Counted from the first letter of the stretch, positions 41,655 to 50,660 are shown. The stretch: DNA of 64,000 nt from Paenibacillus alginolyticus DSM 5050 = NBRC 15375 (GCF_000422905.1 NZ_AUGY01000010.1:1-64000), one strand, 5' to 3'. Notes: generated by a model from the letters alone, not told the origin. Translations and numbers: made by a program.

Positions 41655-42299
41655 ATGGAACTCGTTTTAGATAACTTAGGCTTTCTTTTCAAAGGCGCAT
41701 ATTATACCCTGCTTATCACAATCGTCTCGATGTTCTTTGGATTTTTTATCGCTTTGCTCGTTGCCATCGCCCGGTTAAAAGGAAATCGGCTGATCAGCAA
41801 TTTGGCCAGAGGGTATGTGTCCATCATCCGCGGAACCCCGATTATTGTACAAATCTTCATTATTTATTATGGTTTACCTGATTACGGTATTACATTTGGG
41901 CCGCTCACAGCGGCCTATATTTCGCTTAGCATCAATATCGGAGCCTATTTATCCGAGACATTTCGGGGCGCGATCCTATCTGTGCCTAAGGGTCAAACGG
42001 AAGCCGCTTTATCTCTAAACATGTCCCCTTGGCAAACGATGCGCAAGATTATTCTTCCGCAGGCAGCCAGAGTGGCGATTCCCCCTATGGGCAATACATT
42101 CATAGGCATGCTGAAAGAGACTTCGCTCGTTTCCATTGTGACAGTAACGGAGCTGCTGCGTTCGGCCCAACTGCTGATTGCGCAATATTATGTTGCTATG
42201 CCTTTTTACATTTCCATTGCTCTCATGTACTGGATAATGAGCATGTCCTTCTCTCATATTCTTAACCGAATCGAGAAGAAATTATCAAAGGCTTATTAA
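41655..42299 (+). CDS. Amino-acid ABC transporter permease, HisMQ family
   Basis: The 214-residue permease has about five membrane segments and the family motifs GYVSIIRGTPIIVQIFIIYYGL and SETFRGAILSVPKGQTEAALSLNM (EAA loop). AGGAGG precedes the ATG. A single permease is present, so it probably forms a homodimer with the ATPase encoded 8 bases downstream. Confidence 0.9.
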   Translation: MELVLDNLGFLFKGAYYTLLITIVSMFFGFFIALLVAIARLKGNRLISNLARGYVSIIRGTPIIVQIFIIYYGLPDYGITFGPLTAAYISLSINIGAYLSETFRGAILSVPKGQTEAALSLNMSPWQTMRKIILPQAARVAIPPMGNTFIGMLKETSLVSIVTVTELLRSAQLLIAQYYVAMPFYISIALMYWIMSMSFSHILNRIEKKLSKAY

Positions 42300-42307
42300 G
42301 GGTGTGA

Positions 42308-43066
42308 GTGGGCTTGATAGAAGTTAACCATCTTAGTAAACGATTCGATGCTTTGACTGTGCTGCAGGATATTAACCTCCGCATTAATCAACAAGAAATT
42401 GTGGTCCTCTTAGGTCCTAGTGGTTCAGGAAAAAGCACATTGCTGCGATGTCTGAACGGTCTTGAAGAGCCAAATGCGGGGTCGATTCGAGTGGATAACA
42501 TCCTATGGGATGACTCGATGAATGCACCGACGAGGAAAAAAGCCATCCGGGAACTTCGTAATTTAACTGGTATGGTTTTTCAATCTTTTAATCTATTCCC
42601 GCACTTGACCGTCTTGGAAAATGTGATCACGGCTCCAGTGACCGTGAAAAACATGCCTAAGGAGCAGGCGATCGAGCTGGCTGAGTCATTACTCGATAAA
42701 GTGGGCTTGGCTGAGAAGAAGCATGAATATCCTTCGCGGCTCTCCGGCGGTCAGCAGCAGCGTGTTGCGATTGCCCGTGCACTGGCGATGCAGCCGCAAA
42801 TTATGTTGTTTGACGAGCCGACCTCGGCACTTGATCCGGAATTAACCGGCGAAGTTTTGTCGGTGATGAGGCAGCTGGCTAACGAGGGAATGACGATGAT
42901 TGTGGTCACGCATGAAATGAAATTTGCGCAAGAGGTCGCAAATCGGGTTATCTTTATGAGTGAAGGCGTCATTCAGGAGGAAGGTGCCCCGGAGCAATTT
43001 TTTGTCCAGCCGCAAACCGAGCGGGCGCGCAAATTTTTGCGGCAGATGGCTCAGGAGCCTGTTTAG
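42308..43066 (+). CDS. Amino-acid ABC transporter ATPase, GlnQ-like
   Basis: 252 residues with Walker [11 protein letters not shown]-loop [13 protein letters not shown], signature [15 protein letters not shown], Walker [16 protein letters not shown] and H-loop VVTHEM, the GlnQ/HisP pattern. Translation begins at GTG 42308 or TTG 42314; no ATG is available. It completes the TetR, binding protein, permease, ATPase, peptidase operon. Confidence 0.9.
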   Translation: MGLIEVNHLSKRFDALTVLQDINLRINQQEIVVLLGPSGSGKSTLLRCLNGLEEPNAGSIRVDNILWDDSMNAPTRKKAIRELRNLTGMVFQSFNLFPHLTVLENVITAPVTVKNMPKEQAIELAESLLDKVGLAEKKHEYPSRLSGGQQQRVAIARALAMQPQIMLFDEPTSALDPELTGEVLSVMRQLANEGMTMIVVTHEMKFAQEVANRVIFMSEGVIQEEGAPEQFFVQPQTERARKFLRQMAQEPV

Positions 43067-43108
43067 CATACGGAGATAGGACTGCCTAATCCGAAGGAGT
43101 TGAGACCC

Positions 43109-44326
43109 ATGGTCCACATTGATCAAGATCATTTAGAAACCATTTCAGAGCGAGCCAGATTGATCATGGAGAACGAACAAATCGAAGCTCTAGTTTCCTC
43201 CAGCTGTGAAAACTTTTATTACCTTTCCGGTTACCAAAGTGCATTCATGTATACTCTGCGCATGAGTGAAGTTGCCCTCGTTATCCTGTTTCGGGATCCT
43301 GCGCGTAAGACGGTCTTGATCATGAATGATTTTGAAGCAGCCGGTGTCGCGAACCATCTTCCAGAGTATGAAGTACGAACATATCCCACCTGGGTGGATG
43401 TTGATGACCCGATGGGTCTGATCGGTTCCAAATTCCAAGGAAAGCGGCCGGTCTCCCCCCAAGCGGAGGAAATGTTCGGCGTGCTGGGTCAGGTGCTCGC
43501 AGAGTATGGAGCTTCCAATGGGAAAGTCGCTGTCGAGCTAAGCTCGATGCGCTACCCGTCAGTCTTGGCGTTAAGGAAAGCCTGCCCCGGAATATCCGAG
43601 TTGGTGGAAGCGAGCTCGATATTTACCAAGCTGCGTGCGATAAAAACCCCGTGGGAGATCGAACAGCTGCGCAAGGCTTGCTATTATGCGGAGGAGGGCA
43701 TCATTTCCACGATACGTGAAATTGAGGTAGGCATCTCCGCCACGGAGATCGTTGAAACCTTCCGCAAGGCCTTGATGAGATATCCGGGTGGTTCGACCGC
43801 ACGGTTTCATATGGTTTCCGTAGGAGCCAATTTTGCTCCTGCACATGTATTTGACACACGTCCAAGTGAGCTGGGGGATTTGATTAAATTTGACGTGGGT
43901 GTAGAAGTGGCCGGATATGGCTCCGACATCGCCCGCACCTTCGTGCTGGGTCCTCCTTCGGATATGGTGAAGCGAATTTACGACGCACTAAGGGTAGGAC
44001 ACGACCGTCTTCTGCAGATCATTGAGCCAGGGATGACGATGAAGACGGCCTTTGAGGAGGGCATGAATCAGATTCGCTCCTCAGGACTTACCAATTACAA
44101 CCGCGGCCATCTTGGCCACAGCGCAGGTCTAAGCCTCGCCGCAGAAGAAGCGCCTTTCATTAGTCCATCCGAGGAAACAGTGTTTCGTCCAGGCATGGTG
44201 ATTTGTTTGGAGACGCCATACTATGGCCATGGTTTAGGCTCGATCATGATTGAGGATATGGTCCTTGTCACAGATAATGGCTGTGAGCGGCTTAATCGGC
44301 TAACTACGGATCTTATTTCGCTTTAA
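43109..44326 (+). CDS. M24-family metallopeptidase (Xaa-Pro dipeptidase-like)
   Basis: The 405-residue protein has a creatinase-like N-terminal domain and a pita-bread catalytic domain with all five metal ligands: Asp in LIKFDVGVEV, Asp in GSDIARTF, His in RGHLGHSAG, Glu in ICLETPYYG and Glu in MIEDMVLV. It may split proline dipeptides or, like ectoine hydrolase, open a small ring; being last in an amino-acid import operon it probably processes the imported compound. ATG 43109 is 9 bases after AAGGAGT. Confidence 0.85.
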   Translation: MVHIDQDHLETISERARLIMENEQIEALVSSSCENFYYLSGYQSAFMYTLRMSEVALVILFRDPARKTVLIMNDFEAAGVANHLPEYEVRTYPTWVDVDDPMGLIGSKFQGKRPVSPQAEEMFGVLGQVLAEYGASNGKVAVELSSMRYPSVLALRKACPGISELVEASSIFTKLRAIKTPWEIEQLRKACYYAEEGIISTIREIEVGISATEIVETFRKALMRYPGGSTARFHMVSVGANFAPAHVFDTRPSELGDLIKFDVGVEVAGYGSDIARTFVLGPPSDMVKRIYDALRVGHDRLLQIIEPGMTMKTAFEEGMNQIRSSGLTNYNRGHLGHSAGLSLAAEEAPFISPSEETVFRPGMVICLETPYYGHGLGSIMIEDMVLVTDNGCERLNRLTTDLISL

Positions 44327-44328
44327 CC

Positions 44329-44400
44329 TATAAGAACCGGAGGAGCTTTGTTTTTCTTGATTTGGATGGTTTTAAAAAGATAAATGACTTGTATGGTTAG
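44329..44400 (+). pseudogene. GGDEF-domain remnant
   Basis: A 23-codon open stretch ending in TAG reads Y-K-N-R-R-S-F-V-F-L-D-L-D-G-F-K-K-I-N-D-L-Y-G. (F)LDLDGFKxIND is the N-terminal signature of diguanylate cyclase domains. Nothing else of the domain remains. Confidence 0.55.
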
Positions 44401-44410
44401 TTAAAAACTC

Positions 44411-44448
44411 AAAAAAGAGCAGACGGTATGGCTGTCTGCTCTTTTTTT
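44411..44448. terminator. Bidirectional terminator
   Basis: AAAAAAGAGCAGAC pairs with GTCTGCTCTTTTTTT, giving a U-run in both directions. It can end the peptidase operon and any minus-strand transcript from 44467 onward. Confidence 0.8.
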
Positions 44449-44466
44449 ATATTCAACATGGAATGA

Positions 44467-44604
44467 TTATTTTTTAGAAACTATTCTTATCTCTATAGTG
44501 TTGTTGCTCCATCCAACCGTTCCATCATTGATGCTACGTGGATCATGGCGGAAGAGATGAAGTTGATCGTAATATTTCAAAAGATACCTGAATATTTGAC
44601 ATTT
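44467..44604 (-). pseudogene. Unrecognised minus-strand C-terminal fragment
   Basis: A 45-codon frame just inside a good minus-strand terminator reads ...YYDQLHLFRHDPRSI, then NDGTVGWSNNTIEIRIVSK and a TAA. It has natural protein character (charged, aromatic, no low complexity) but no start and I do not recognise the family. It overlaps the start of the plus-strand ORF at 44545, so one of the two must be non-coding or the junction is a rearrangement. Confidence 0.25.
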
Positions 44605-44886
44605 TTATTATATCGTAGTCTTATAGTTCCCTTTGAAGTATTATTTTTTCTTAGTTTGCTCCTTTCTTGCCGATCACCTTTTAGTAAAGCATTTGTATGT
44701 TCGGGACATGTAATATTGCTCCTTTTGCTTGAATCGTTACTCGTTCATTATAAAATCATTACATATGTCAATTGGTATTTAAGCTACTCGGCTATTTGTT
44801 ACCTTATTTTATTGGTTATTGCACACTTGTCGCTTGCTTGGAATCGCCATACTTTTGGACGAGAACAAGTATGGGGTTCTCAATGA
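44545..44886 (+). CDS. Small membrane protein, first gene of a coupled pair
   Basis: A 113-residue hydrophobic protein with three predicted membrane segments (LIVPFEVLFFLSLLLSC, HVILLLLLESLLVHY, SAICYLILLVIAHLSLAW). Its stop TGA overlaps the ATG of the next gene (ATGA), indicating translational coupling. No clear ribosome site precedes its ATG 44545, and upstream sequence overlaps an unrelated minus-strand fragment, so the 5' end may be lost. Function unknown. Confidence 0.5.
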   Translation: MAEEMKLIVIFQKIPEYLTFLLYRSLIVPFEVLFFLSLLLSCRSPFSKAFVCSGHVILLLLLESLLVHYKIITYVNWYLSYSAICYLILLVIAHLSLAWNRHTFGREQVWGSQ

Positions 44887-45393
44887 ATCTGTCACCATAC
44901 GAACATTTTGATAGGAATGAGTGGTTTATTACCATTGGTATAATTTGTACATATACTTTCTCGTACTTTCTGCCAAGTAAACTAAAAGCAGAAGTTACCT
45001 TTCTGCTCTTTTTGTGGGGATTCTCTGTGGCGAAGTTTTGGGATTTTACGCTTGGAGGAGGGGTGTTTGACTTTTATGATGTAAACGATTCACCGCACTA
45101 CGACGTGTTTGACTTTGTTTCATACTTTCTTTATGCTCCATTTTCCTATTTCTTTATTTATTTTTATGAAGTGTTTGGGATTAAAGCGAAAAAAAGTCGT
45201 AATTTATGTAGTCGTTTGGGCTGTAATAGCTATAGGAGTTGAACTGATTTCTGTTGTATTTAAAATGATCACATACAAGAATGGATATTCATTGTTTTAC
45301 TCATTCCCAATTTATTTATTTACTTTAAGTATGACCATTCTTTTTTACCGATGTATAAATTTGGATATTGTGAGGTCGATCAGTAACAAATAA
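44883..45393 (+). pseudogene. Multi-pass membrane protein, frameshifted in an A7 run
   Basis: From ATG 44883 the frame gives NLSPYEHFDRNEWFITIGI, several membrane segments and FDFYDVNDSPHYDVFDF, then collapses after a run of seven A at 45189-45195 and stops at 45242. The +1 frame continues the same protein without a break (VVIYVVVWAVIAIGVELI ... SLFYSFPIYLFTLSMTILFYR) to 45393. The joined product is ~170 residues with about five membrane segments, resembling uncharacterised Bacillales membrane proteins. One extra A explains the break. Confidence 0.6.
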
Positions 45394-45472
45394 GAAATTG
45401 AAGCCGTCAAGGGTAACAGTGCAGTATATAACTAGCAATATTATTTTAGCTTTGACGAAAATGATAATTGAA

Positions 45473-45513
45473 AAAAGTAGGCTGACTCAAAAGGTTAAAA
45501 CCTAGCGAGCAGC
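45473..45513 (+). terminator. Terminator after the membrane-protein pair
   Basis: AGGCTG and CAGCCT close an outer stem around an inner AGGTT/AACCT hairpin; CTTTTTT follows. Confidence 0.6.
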
Positions 45514-45542
45514 CTCTTTTTTGTTTCGATACGGAGCGAAAT

Positions 45543-45635
45543 CTAACAGGAATTCCTCCCGTTAATTTGGAATGAGCATCCTACTAAAGAAGCTAGACTT
45601 AATCCCATTGCGGCTATTATTAAAATCCTTATCAT
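45543..45635 (-). CDS. Putative small lipoprotein
   Basis: A 30-codon gene: MIRILIIAAMGLSLASLVGC followed by SFQINGRNSC. It has a basic start, a hydrophobic core and a lipobox-like L-V-G-C, with AAAAGAGGTGTG 8 bases before the ATG. After lipidation only about 11 residues would remain, as in other bacterial micro-lipoproteins. No homolog recognised. It could also be a decayed lipoprotein start. Confidence 0.45.
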   Translation of the reverse strand: MIRILIIAAMGLSLASLVGCSFQINGRNSC

Positions 45636-45869
45636 AATGATCACACCTCTTTTAAAAGAATTGTTGTTGTGTCTTTCGATAGCATTAATATAAACGTATT
45701 AACTGAACATAGGATTTGCGTTAACTAATAGTTTTCTGAATGTTATACATAGATGACATGAACAAGGCCAGAAATGGATTGTAAATAAACATATTTCAAA
45801 AACCTCATGAATAGATTTAGATGTGGCTTATTCGCACAAACAAATGCATATTTTCGGAGGTGGTAAACT

Positions 45870-46778
45870 ATGCAATCCTCCTATCCTGTGTACCCCTTCC
45901 TTGGTTATCAAACCAAGTTTGTACAGGAGCCTATAGCATTTCCGCCACAGCATCAAGATCAAGTCCCTGGTCTGGAGTACCTCATGGTGCCGCGTCCCAT
46001 TTTTGATTACCCTGGGTATGTCGGTAGCGGCAAGCTGAAAGGGAAGGTTGCGATCATTACTGGAGGTGATAGCGGCTTTGGACGTGCAATTGCAGCCGCT
46101 TATGCTAAAGAAGGAGCCGACCTGGCTATTGTATATTTAAATGAACATATTGATGCGGAAGAAACCAAAAAGTATGTTGAGCAATTCGGCACTCGCTGTC
46201 TGCTTCTGGCACGAGATCTTCGCGATCCAGCCAGTTCGCCAGATATAATAGCTGAAACGCTTAGTCATTATAATAGACTGGACATCTTAATCAATAATGC
46301 TGCGGTTCAACCTTTTACAAGCAGTATCATGGACATTTCCCATGAACAACTTGAAAACACTTTTCGAACCAATATATTCCCCTTGTTTTATTTGACTAAA
46401 GCGGCTCTACCTTATTTGGAAAAAGGCAGCGCCATCATCAATACAACTTCAAGGGTCGCCTACGAAGGTGACAAGGACGTCATAGATTACTCTGCAACTA
46501 AAGGTGCAATAGTCAGTTTTACTCGCAGTATGGCTCTGTCTTTGGCTGACAAATGTATTCGGGTCAATGCGGTCGCTCCTGGTCCGTCATGGACGCCGCT
46601 CAATGTTAGTACCTACTCCAAGGAACATGTAGCTACTCTAGGCACTGACAGTCCGTTCGGACGTGCAGCACAACCTTTCGAGGTGGCACCAGCGTTCGTA
46701 TACCTTGCAGCAAATGAATCCATGTATGTCACAGGTCAAGTGATGCATGTAAATGGAGGTTTGATCCGTTACTCCTGA
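45870..46778 (+). CDS. SDR-family oxidoreductase, YhdF/YhxC/YghA type
   Basis: The 302-residue protein has the extended N-terminus typical of this group (PGLEYLMVPRPIFDYPGYVGSGKLKGKVAIITGGDSGFGRA), NNAAV, Ser in NTTSRVAY, YSATKGAI and the end VTGQVMHVNGGL. Bacillus homologs are general-stress proteins. TTCGGAGGTGGT precedes the ATG. Catalytic Gly, Ser, Tyr and Lys are all present. A stress promoter was not recognised upstream. Confidence 0.88.
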   Translation: MQSSYPVYPFLGYQTKFVQEPIAFPPQHQDQVPGLEYLMVPRPIFDYPGYVGSGKLKGKVAIITGGDSGFGRAIAAAYAKEGADLAIVYLNEHIDAEETKKYVEQFGTRCLLLARDLRDPASSPDIIAETLSHYNRLDILINNAAVQPFTSSIMDISHEQLENTFRTNIFPLFYLTKAALPYLEKGSAIINTTSRVAYEGDKDVIDYSATKGAIVSFTRSMALSLADKCIRVNAVAPGPSWTPLNVSTYSKEHVATLGTDSPFGRAAQPFEVAPAFVYLAANESMYVTGQVMHVNGGLIRYS

Positions 46779-46830
46779 TTTTAAGCAAAACAAAACACTA
46801 GGTTTGTTGAATAAGTGCATATAAAAGATG

Positions 46831-46858
46831 AAGGGGCTGCAGCTGCAGCTCCTTTTGC
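46831..46858 (+). terminator. Terminator after the SDR gene, twin of the one at 6305
   Basis: AAGGGGCTGC / GCAGCTCCTT with loop AGCT, followed by TT. It and its flank (GATGAAGG...CTTCTTCA) are nearly the same as at 6301-6339. Confidence 0.7.
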
Positions 46859-46936
46859 TTCTTCATGTGGACAAGGGTTCATTACGTACTTAGAAAAGGG
46901 GGGTATCCTTCTTTGTTTCTTTTTTATTATCTATTT

Positions 46937-47005
46937 ACTGTCCTGATAGCCGTGGGAACTGAAGGAGTGAGTGTTCTAATGCATGTTGACCGCTTTTTCG
47001 GATAG
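46937..47005 (+). pseudogene. VanZ-like remnant, middle part
   Basis: The frame T-V-L-I-A-V-G-T-E-G-V-S-V-L-M-H-V-D-R-F-F-G-stop resembles the third membrane segment and following (E-x-x-Q-x-x-x-x-x-x-R) region of VanZ-like proteins. It begins just where the remnant at 6347 breaks off (both contain a V-L at the join), and both lie behind the same terminator. Low certainty because it is short. The rest of 46859-47179 shows no gene. Confidence 0.35.
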
Positions 47006-47179
47006 GTGGCGCTAAGGGAAGATGGACAGCGCAGACCATTTCACAATTTATTACAAAAGGAGCAGTTTTCCCTAGCTGCCGAAATCAATATATTATGTTA
47101 TTATTTGGAAAGACTACTCAGCTAATAGGAACAAGAGTTAAGTAAATGTACATTATTCTAGTAAAATAGAGGTGTTCTA

Positions 47180-47689
47180 ATGGATATCGCCTTTGAAGTA
47201 ATTGAGAGCATGTTAGTTAAGTTTAGGTCTGAAAAGAAATGGACTCTTCAAGCGATTGAACAACTGTCAGATGAAGATATTACTTGGTCGCCAACCCCAG
47301 AAAGTAATAGTATTGCGAATCTGGTTGCTCATATTAGAGGTGCAGTTCATTCACGGATCGAAACCATCTTTTACAATATTCCTGACACAAGAGATAGAGA
47401 TAAAGAATTTGAAAGAGGACTTGAACTGTCAAAAGAACAAGCTTTGAATATGATTAAGGAAGCGTTTAACATACTCATTCAATATCTTGAACACCTCAAA
47501 TTAAATCCTGACTTGTTGTTGTCTCAACCATTTCTCAATTTGCCACCACTTACATATAGCCAAGTAAATAATGAGACAACTGCTCTAAACCTAATGATAG
47601 CGATGGTGAGAGAGGTACATTATCATACAGGACAAATAATTTATGCAGCAAAATTGAGGAAAGGGCAACTAGTATGGCAATACGACTAA
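47180..47689 (+). CDS. DinB-superfamily protein (DUF1572-like)
   Basis: The 169-residue four-helix-bundle protein has metal His candidates in IANLVAHIRGAVHSR and the terminal VREVHYHTGQIIYAAK, matching DUF1572/DinB-like proteins. AGAGGTG precedes the ATG. Proposed role: metal-dependent transferase or hydrolase in stress or thiol chemistry; substrate unknown. It is the only full-length DinB-type gene of three in this window apart from the one at 2398. Confidence 0.82.
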   Translation: MDIAFEVIESMLVKFRSEKKWTLQAIEQLSDEDITWSPTPESNSIANLVAHIRGAVHSRIETIFYNIPDTRDRDKEFERGLELSKEQALNMIKEAFNILIQYLEHLKLNPDLLLSQPFLNLPPLTYSQVNNETTALNLMIAMVREVHYHTGQIIYAAKLRKGQLVWQYD

Positions 47690-47812
47690 AATCAGTACGT
47701 TTAAATATATGGAATAATTTTACTTTCTGGCTCGTTCAAGAGAAATAGATTGAACCGGATGCCGCCGCCATGTAAGATAAAGCACATATACAGCAAGAGG
47801 AAAGGTGCATCC

Positions 47813-49065
47813 ATGTGGACGTATACCGTAAATTTAGTTCGTGATTTATCTCCCGGCGTGAAGCGGTTCATCGCGACCGAAAGCTTGTTTGGCATTGGAG
47901 TAGGCATCTTCGGCCTCATCCTGAATTTACATCTCTTGGACTCGGCTTCTCCAAAAGTGACATCGGTAGAATAACGTCGCTGGGGGCGCTTACTATTGGC
48001 CTGGCCAGCTTGCTGGCAGGTTTCATCGTGAAGAGCGTTGGACGCAAAACGATGCTCGTAACCGGCATGCTCCTAGCGTTCATGTCGCTCGTGCTCTTCG
48101 GTTTTGGAACCAGCATTGGCACGATTACCGCTGCGCAGCTCATCTGGTCGCTCGGCATTACAGCGATCGTGAACTCTGAGATTCAGTTAATCTTCCAATA
48201 TTGTCGCAGCAAGAAAGAAGAGACGAGTGCGTATTCGTTGCTTTTCGCCGTATTTACATTATTCACTGGCTTCGGCACATGGCTCGGCGGCTATCTGCCG
48301 GACTGGCTGCCCGGGCAAACTACGTTGTACCAGTTTGCATTCTTCGTTGCCGGCGGATGCTTAGCGCTCTCAGGCATATTACGTGGATTGCTGCTTCCGT
48401 CTACTCATGCAAGGGGGAGTAACGCTCCGCAAACAGAGGTCAGCGGGGTTCAACCAGCGAAATCTTCGGAACGGCCGAAGAGAGGGCATGTGATGTATTT
48501 TCTGCTGCTGCTTTCGCTGCTTATTTTCAACTCCGGCTTTACGTTCGGGATGCTTAGCCCGTTCCTGAATGTCATTCTCAAATTCCGATTTCAGATGGAT
48601 GACGGTAATATCTCCGGTTTGCTCGCGCTGTCTGGATTTTTCTTCTTTATCGGCTCGATCGTTATGCCGTACGTTGTAGAGCGATGGGGCAGCCGCAAGA
48701 CGTTTGTATTCCTATTTCTGTATAACATGTTTGTCGTGGCGTTGATGGCGCTCGCCATGCCAGCTTCCGTATTTGCGATACTGCTGCTCATTCGCGGGAC
48801 AGGCCTCACGATGTTAAACAACTTGATGGACAGCGAATGCATGTCGGCTGTCGCTGAAGAAGACCGCAACTTGTTCGCGGTCATGCGGACGGTATCGCGC
48901 AGCATCGGCAACACGTTCGCCTCTTACTGGGCAGGCTATATTTTGGCTGGAAATCATTATTCGCTGCCCTTCATTCTTACGGGAATTGCCATACTGGCGG
49001 GGTACGTCGTTTATACATGGTTTGTGCAGGGCATGCTGGATCGGAGACTGCAAGGACAGTCTTGA
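47813..49065 (+). pseudogene. Major facilitator superfamily transporter, frameshifted
   Basis: ATG 47813 follows AGAGGAAAGGTG. The first 43 residues (LVRDLSPGVKRFIATESLFGIGVGIFGLILNLHLL) belong to an MFS N-terminus. At about 47938-47940 one G is missing, after which the protein continues in another frame (GLGFSKSDIGRITSLGALTIGLASLLAGFIVKSVGRKT ...) for 12-segment MFS content up to 49065. The restored protein would be ~417 residues, normal for the family. As written it is inactive unless the single-base gap is a sequence error. Substrate unknown. Confidence 0.75.
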
Positions 49066-49250
49066 CGCATGAATTGTATATTTATGGTAGATTATTTTTC
49101 GGGAAATAATTCACTCTTATGTGAGCTATCGGCTTATTTTATTATGAATCCCAATATAACTTTTCGTACTCTTTGCAACCGATGATAGAAAGCTAGTTCA
49201 AATAAGGATATTTCAACTTAGAGTATCAGTTGGATTGTCCTTATTTGCCC

Positions 49251-49336
49251 TACAGTTAACTTAAAGTAACTAAGTTTAAAATTATTCACTTCTTCTCATG
49301 TTAGGGATGATTAACTATAATTGAAAATGGTAGATG
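49251..49336 (+). promoter_or_regulatory. 86-bp promoter block shared with 25036-25121
   Basis: 74 of 86 bases are identical to 25036-25121, without gaps: the same direct repeat (AGTTAACTTA, AGTAACTAAG), TTCTCA at the -35 position (49293-49298), 17-bp spacer and TATAAT (49316-49321). It ends 17 bases before the NIPSNAP gene. The two operons are therefore probably co-regulated. Confidence 0.65.
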
Positions 49337-49353
49337 TCGGAGGTGAATGACGA

Positions 49354-49671
49354 ATGATTTATGAATTGAGAATTTATACGATACTTCCTGGAAGAATCGA
49401 TGCGATTCGAGAGCGTTTTTCCGCTCATACACTTGGTATTTTTGCCAGACTCGGCATGCAGGTGTGTGATTTCTGGGAGGACTTGGAGGCAGAACCCAAG
49501 CTGTATTACACGATGAAATATGAAAGCATGGAAGAACGGACAAGACAGTGGGAAATTTTCTCGCAGGACAAGGAATGGAACGAAGTGAAACAAAGATCCG
49601 AGCTGGATGGAAAAATTGTTGAACGAATCGAGCAAATATTTATGAAACGCGCGGAATATTTTAATCTATAG
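49354..49671 (+). CDS. NIPSNAP-family protein
   Basis: A 105-residue dimeric alpha-beta barrel-type protein: M-I-Y-E-L-R-I-Y-T-(I)-L-P-G-R at the start, LGMQVCDFWED in the middle and YYTMKYESMEERTRQWEIFSQDKEW, the classic NIPSNAP features. TCGGAGGTGA precedes the ATG. Small bacterial NIPSNAP proteins often accompany sugar- or aromatic-degradation genes; here the partner is an aldo/keto reductase 38 bases downstream. Confidence 0.88.
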   Translation: MIYELRIYTILPGRIDAIRERFSAHTLGIFARLGMQVCDFWEDLEAEPKLYYTMKYESMEERTRQWEIFSQDKEWNEVKQRSELDGKIVERIEQIFMKRAEYFNL

Positions 49672-49709
49672 ATAGAAAAATTGGTGTGGAAGCAGGAGGA
49701 GTTATACGC

Positions 49710-50660
49710 ATGGAATATCGTAAACTTGGCAAGAATGGCCCTGAAATTTCAGTTATTGGTTTCGGCTCTTGGGCGATCGGAGGAGGAGGCTGGGCCAGCG
49801 CATGGGGCAACCAAGACGATGAGCTGTCAGCCGAAAGCGTGCGCGTTGCTTTGTACAACGGGATCAATTTTTTTGATACTGCGGCCGTCTATGGTCTGGG
49901 CCATTCAGAGGAAGTTATCGGGAAAGTGTTGAAGGGTGATCGCGATAAAGTAGTGTTGGCGACCAAGTGCGGTCTGGTTTGGGACGAAAACAAACACATT
50001 TCCAAGAACGGAACCTACGATTCCATCCTTCGCGAAGCGGAAGAATCGCTGCGTCGTCTTGGTACCGATTATATTGATTTGTATCAAATGCACTGGCCGG
50101 ATACGGATGCGAATGCTCCTGCGGAAGAGACTATGCGCGCCATGGATAAGCTCGTGCAAGATGGCAAAGTACGTTATGTAGGCGTAAGCAATTACAATGT
50201 TTCGTTATTGGAAGCGTCGCTTTCTGTAAGACATGTTGATTCTCTTCAGCCGCCGTATTCCATTCTGAGGCCTGCTGTTGAGAAAGAGATCTTGCCATTC
50301 TGTCTGGAACAAGGAATCGGTGTCGTCGCCTATAGCCCGTTAACCTCAGGTCTCCTGTCAGGAAATTATACGTATGATACCAAATTTTCAGATGACGATT
50401 GGCGCTCCCGCAACGCTGCACATACCGGAGAGGGTTTGAGGAAAAATGTGGACCGCGTCGAGAAGCTGAAGGTTATCGCGAGCCGATACGGCATTACCAT
50501 GCCTCAACTTGCCATCGCGTATGACCTCGCTCATCCTGCGTTGACCAGCGCGCTTGTAGGCGTTCGCAAGCCGAGTCATATCTTAAGCGTGCTGCCGGCC
50601 ATCGGTCTGAAGTTGGATGAGGCTACACTTGCGGAAATACGAAAAATAGCTGTTGAATAG
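49710..50660 (+). CDS. Aldo/keto reductase
   Basis: The 316-residue TIM-barrel oxidoreductase has the full catalytic tetrad: Asp and Tyr in FFDTAAVYGLGHSE, Lys in VLATKCGL and His in YQMHWPD. The NADPH-binding region is near SALVGVRKPSHI. GCAGGAGGAG precedes ATG 49710; an earlier in-frame start (49686) lies before this site. It is second in the operon behind the shared 86-bp promoter and probably reduces or oxidises a sugar or ketone. Confidence 0.9.
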   Translation: MEYRKLGKNGPEISVIGFGSWAIGGGGWASAWGNQDDELSAESVRVALYNGINFFDTAAVYGLGHSEEVIGKVLKGDRDKVVLATKCGLVWDENKHISKNGTYDSILREAEESLRRLGTDYIDLYQMHWPDTDANAPAEETMRAMDKLVQDGKVRYVGVSNYNVSLLEASLSVRHVDSLQPPYSILRPAVEKEILPFCLEQGIGVVAYSPLTSGLLSGNYTYDTKFSDDDWRSRNAAHTGEGLRKNVDRVEKLKVIASRYGITMPQLAIAYDLAHPALTSALVGVRKPSHILSVLPAIGLKLDEATLAEIRKIAVE

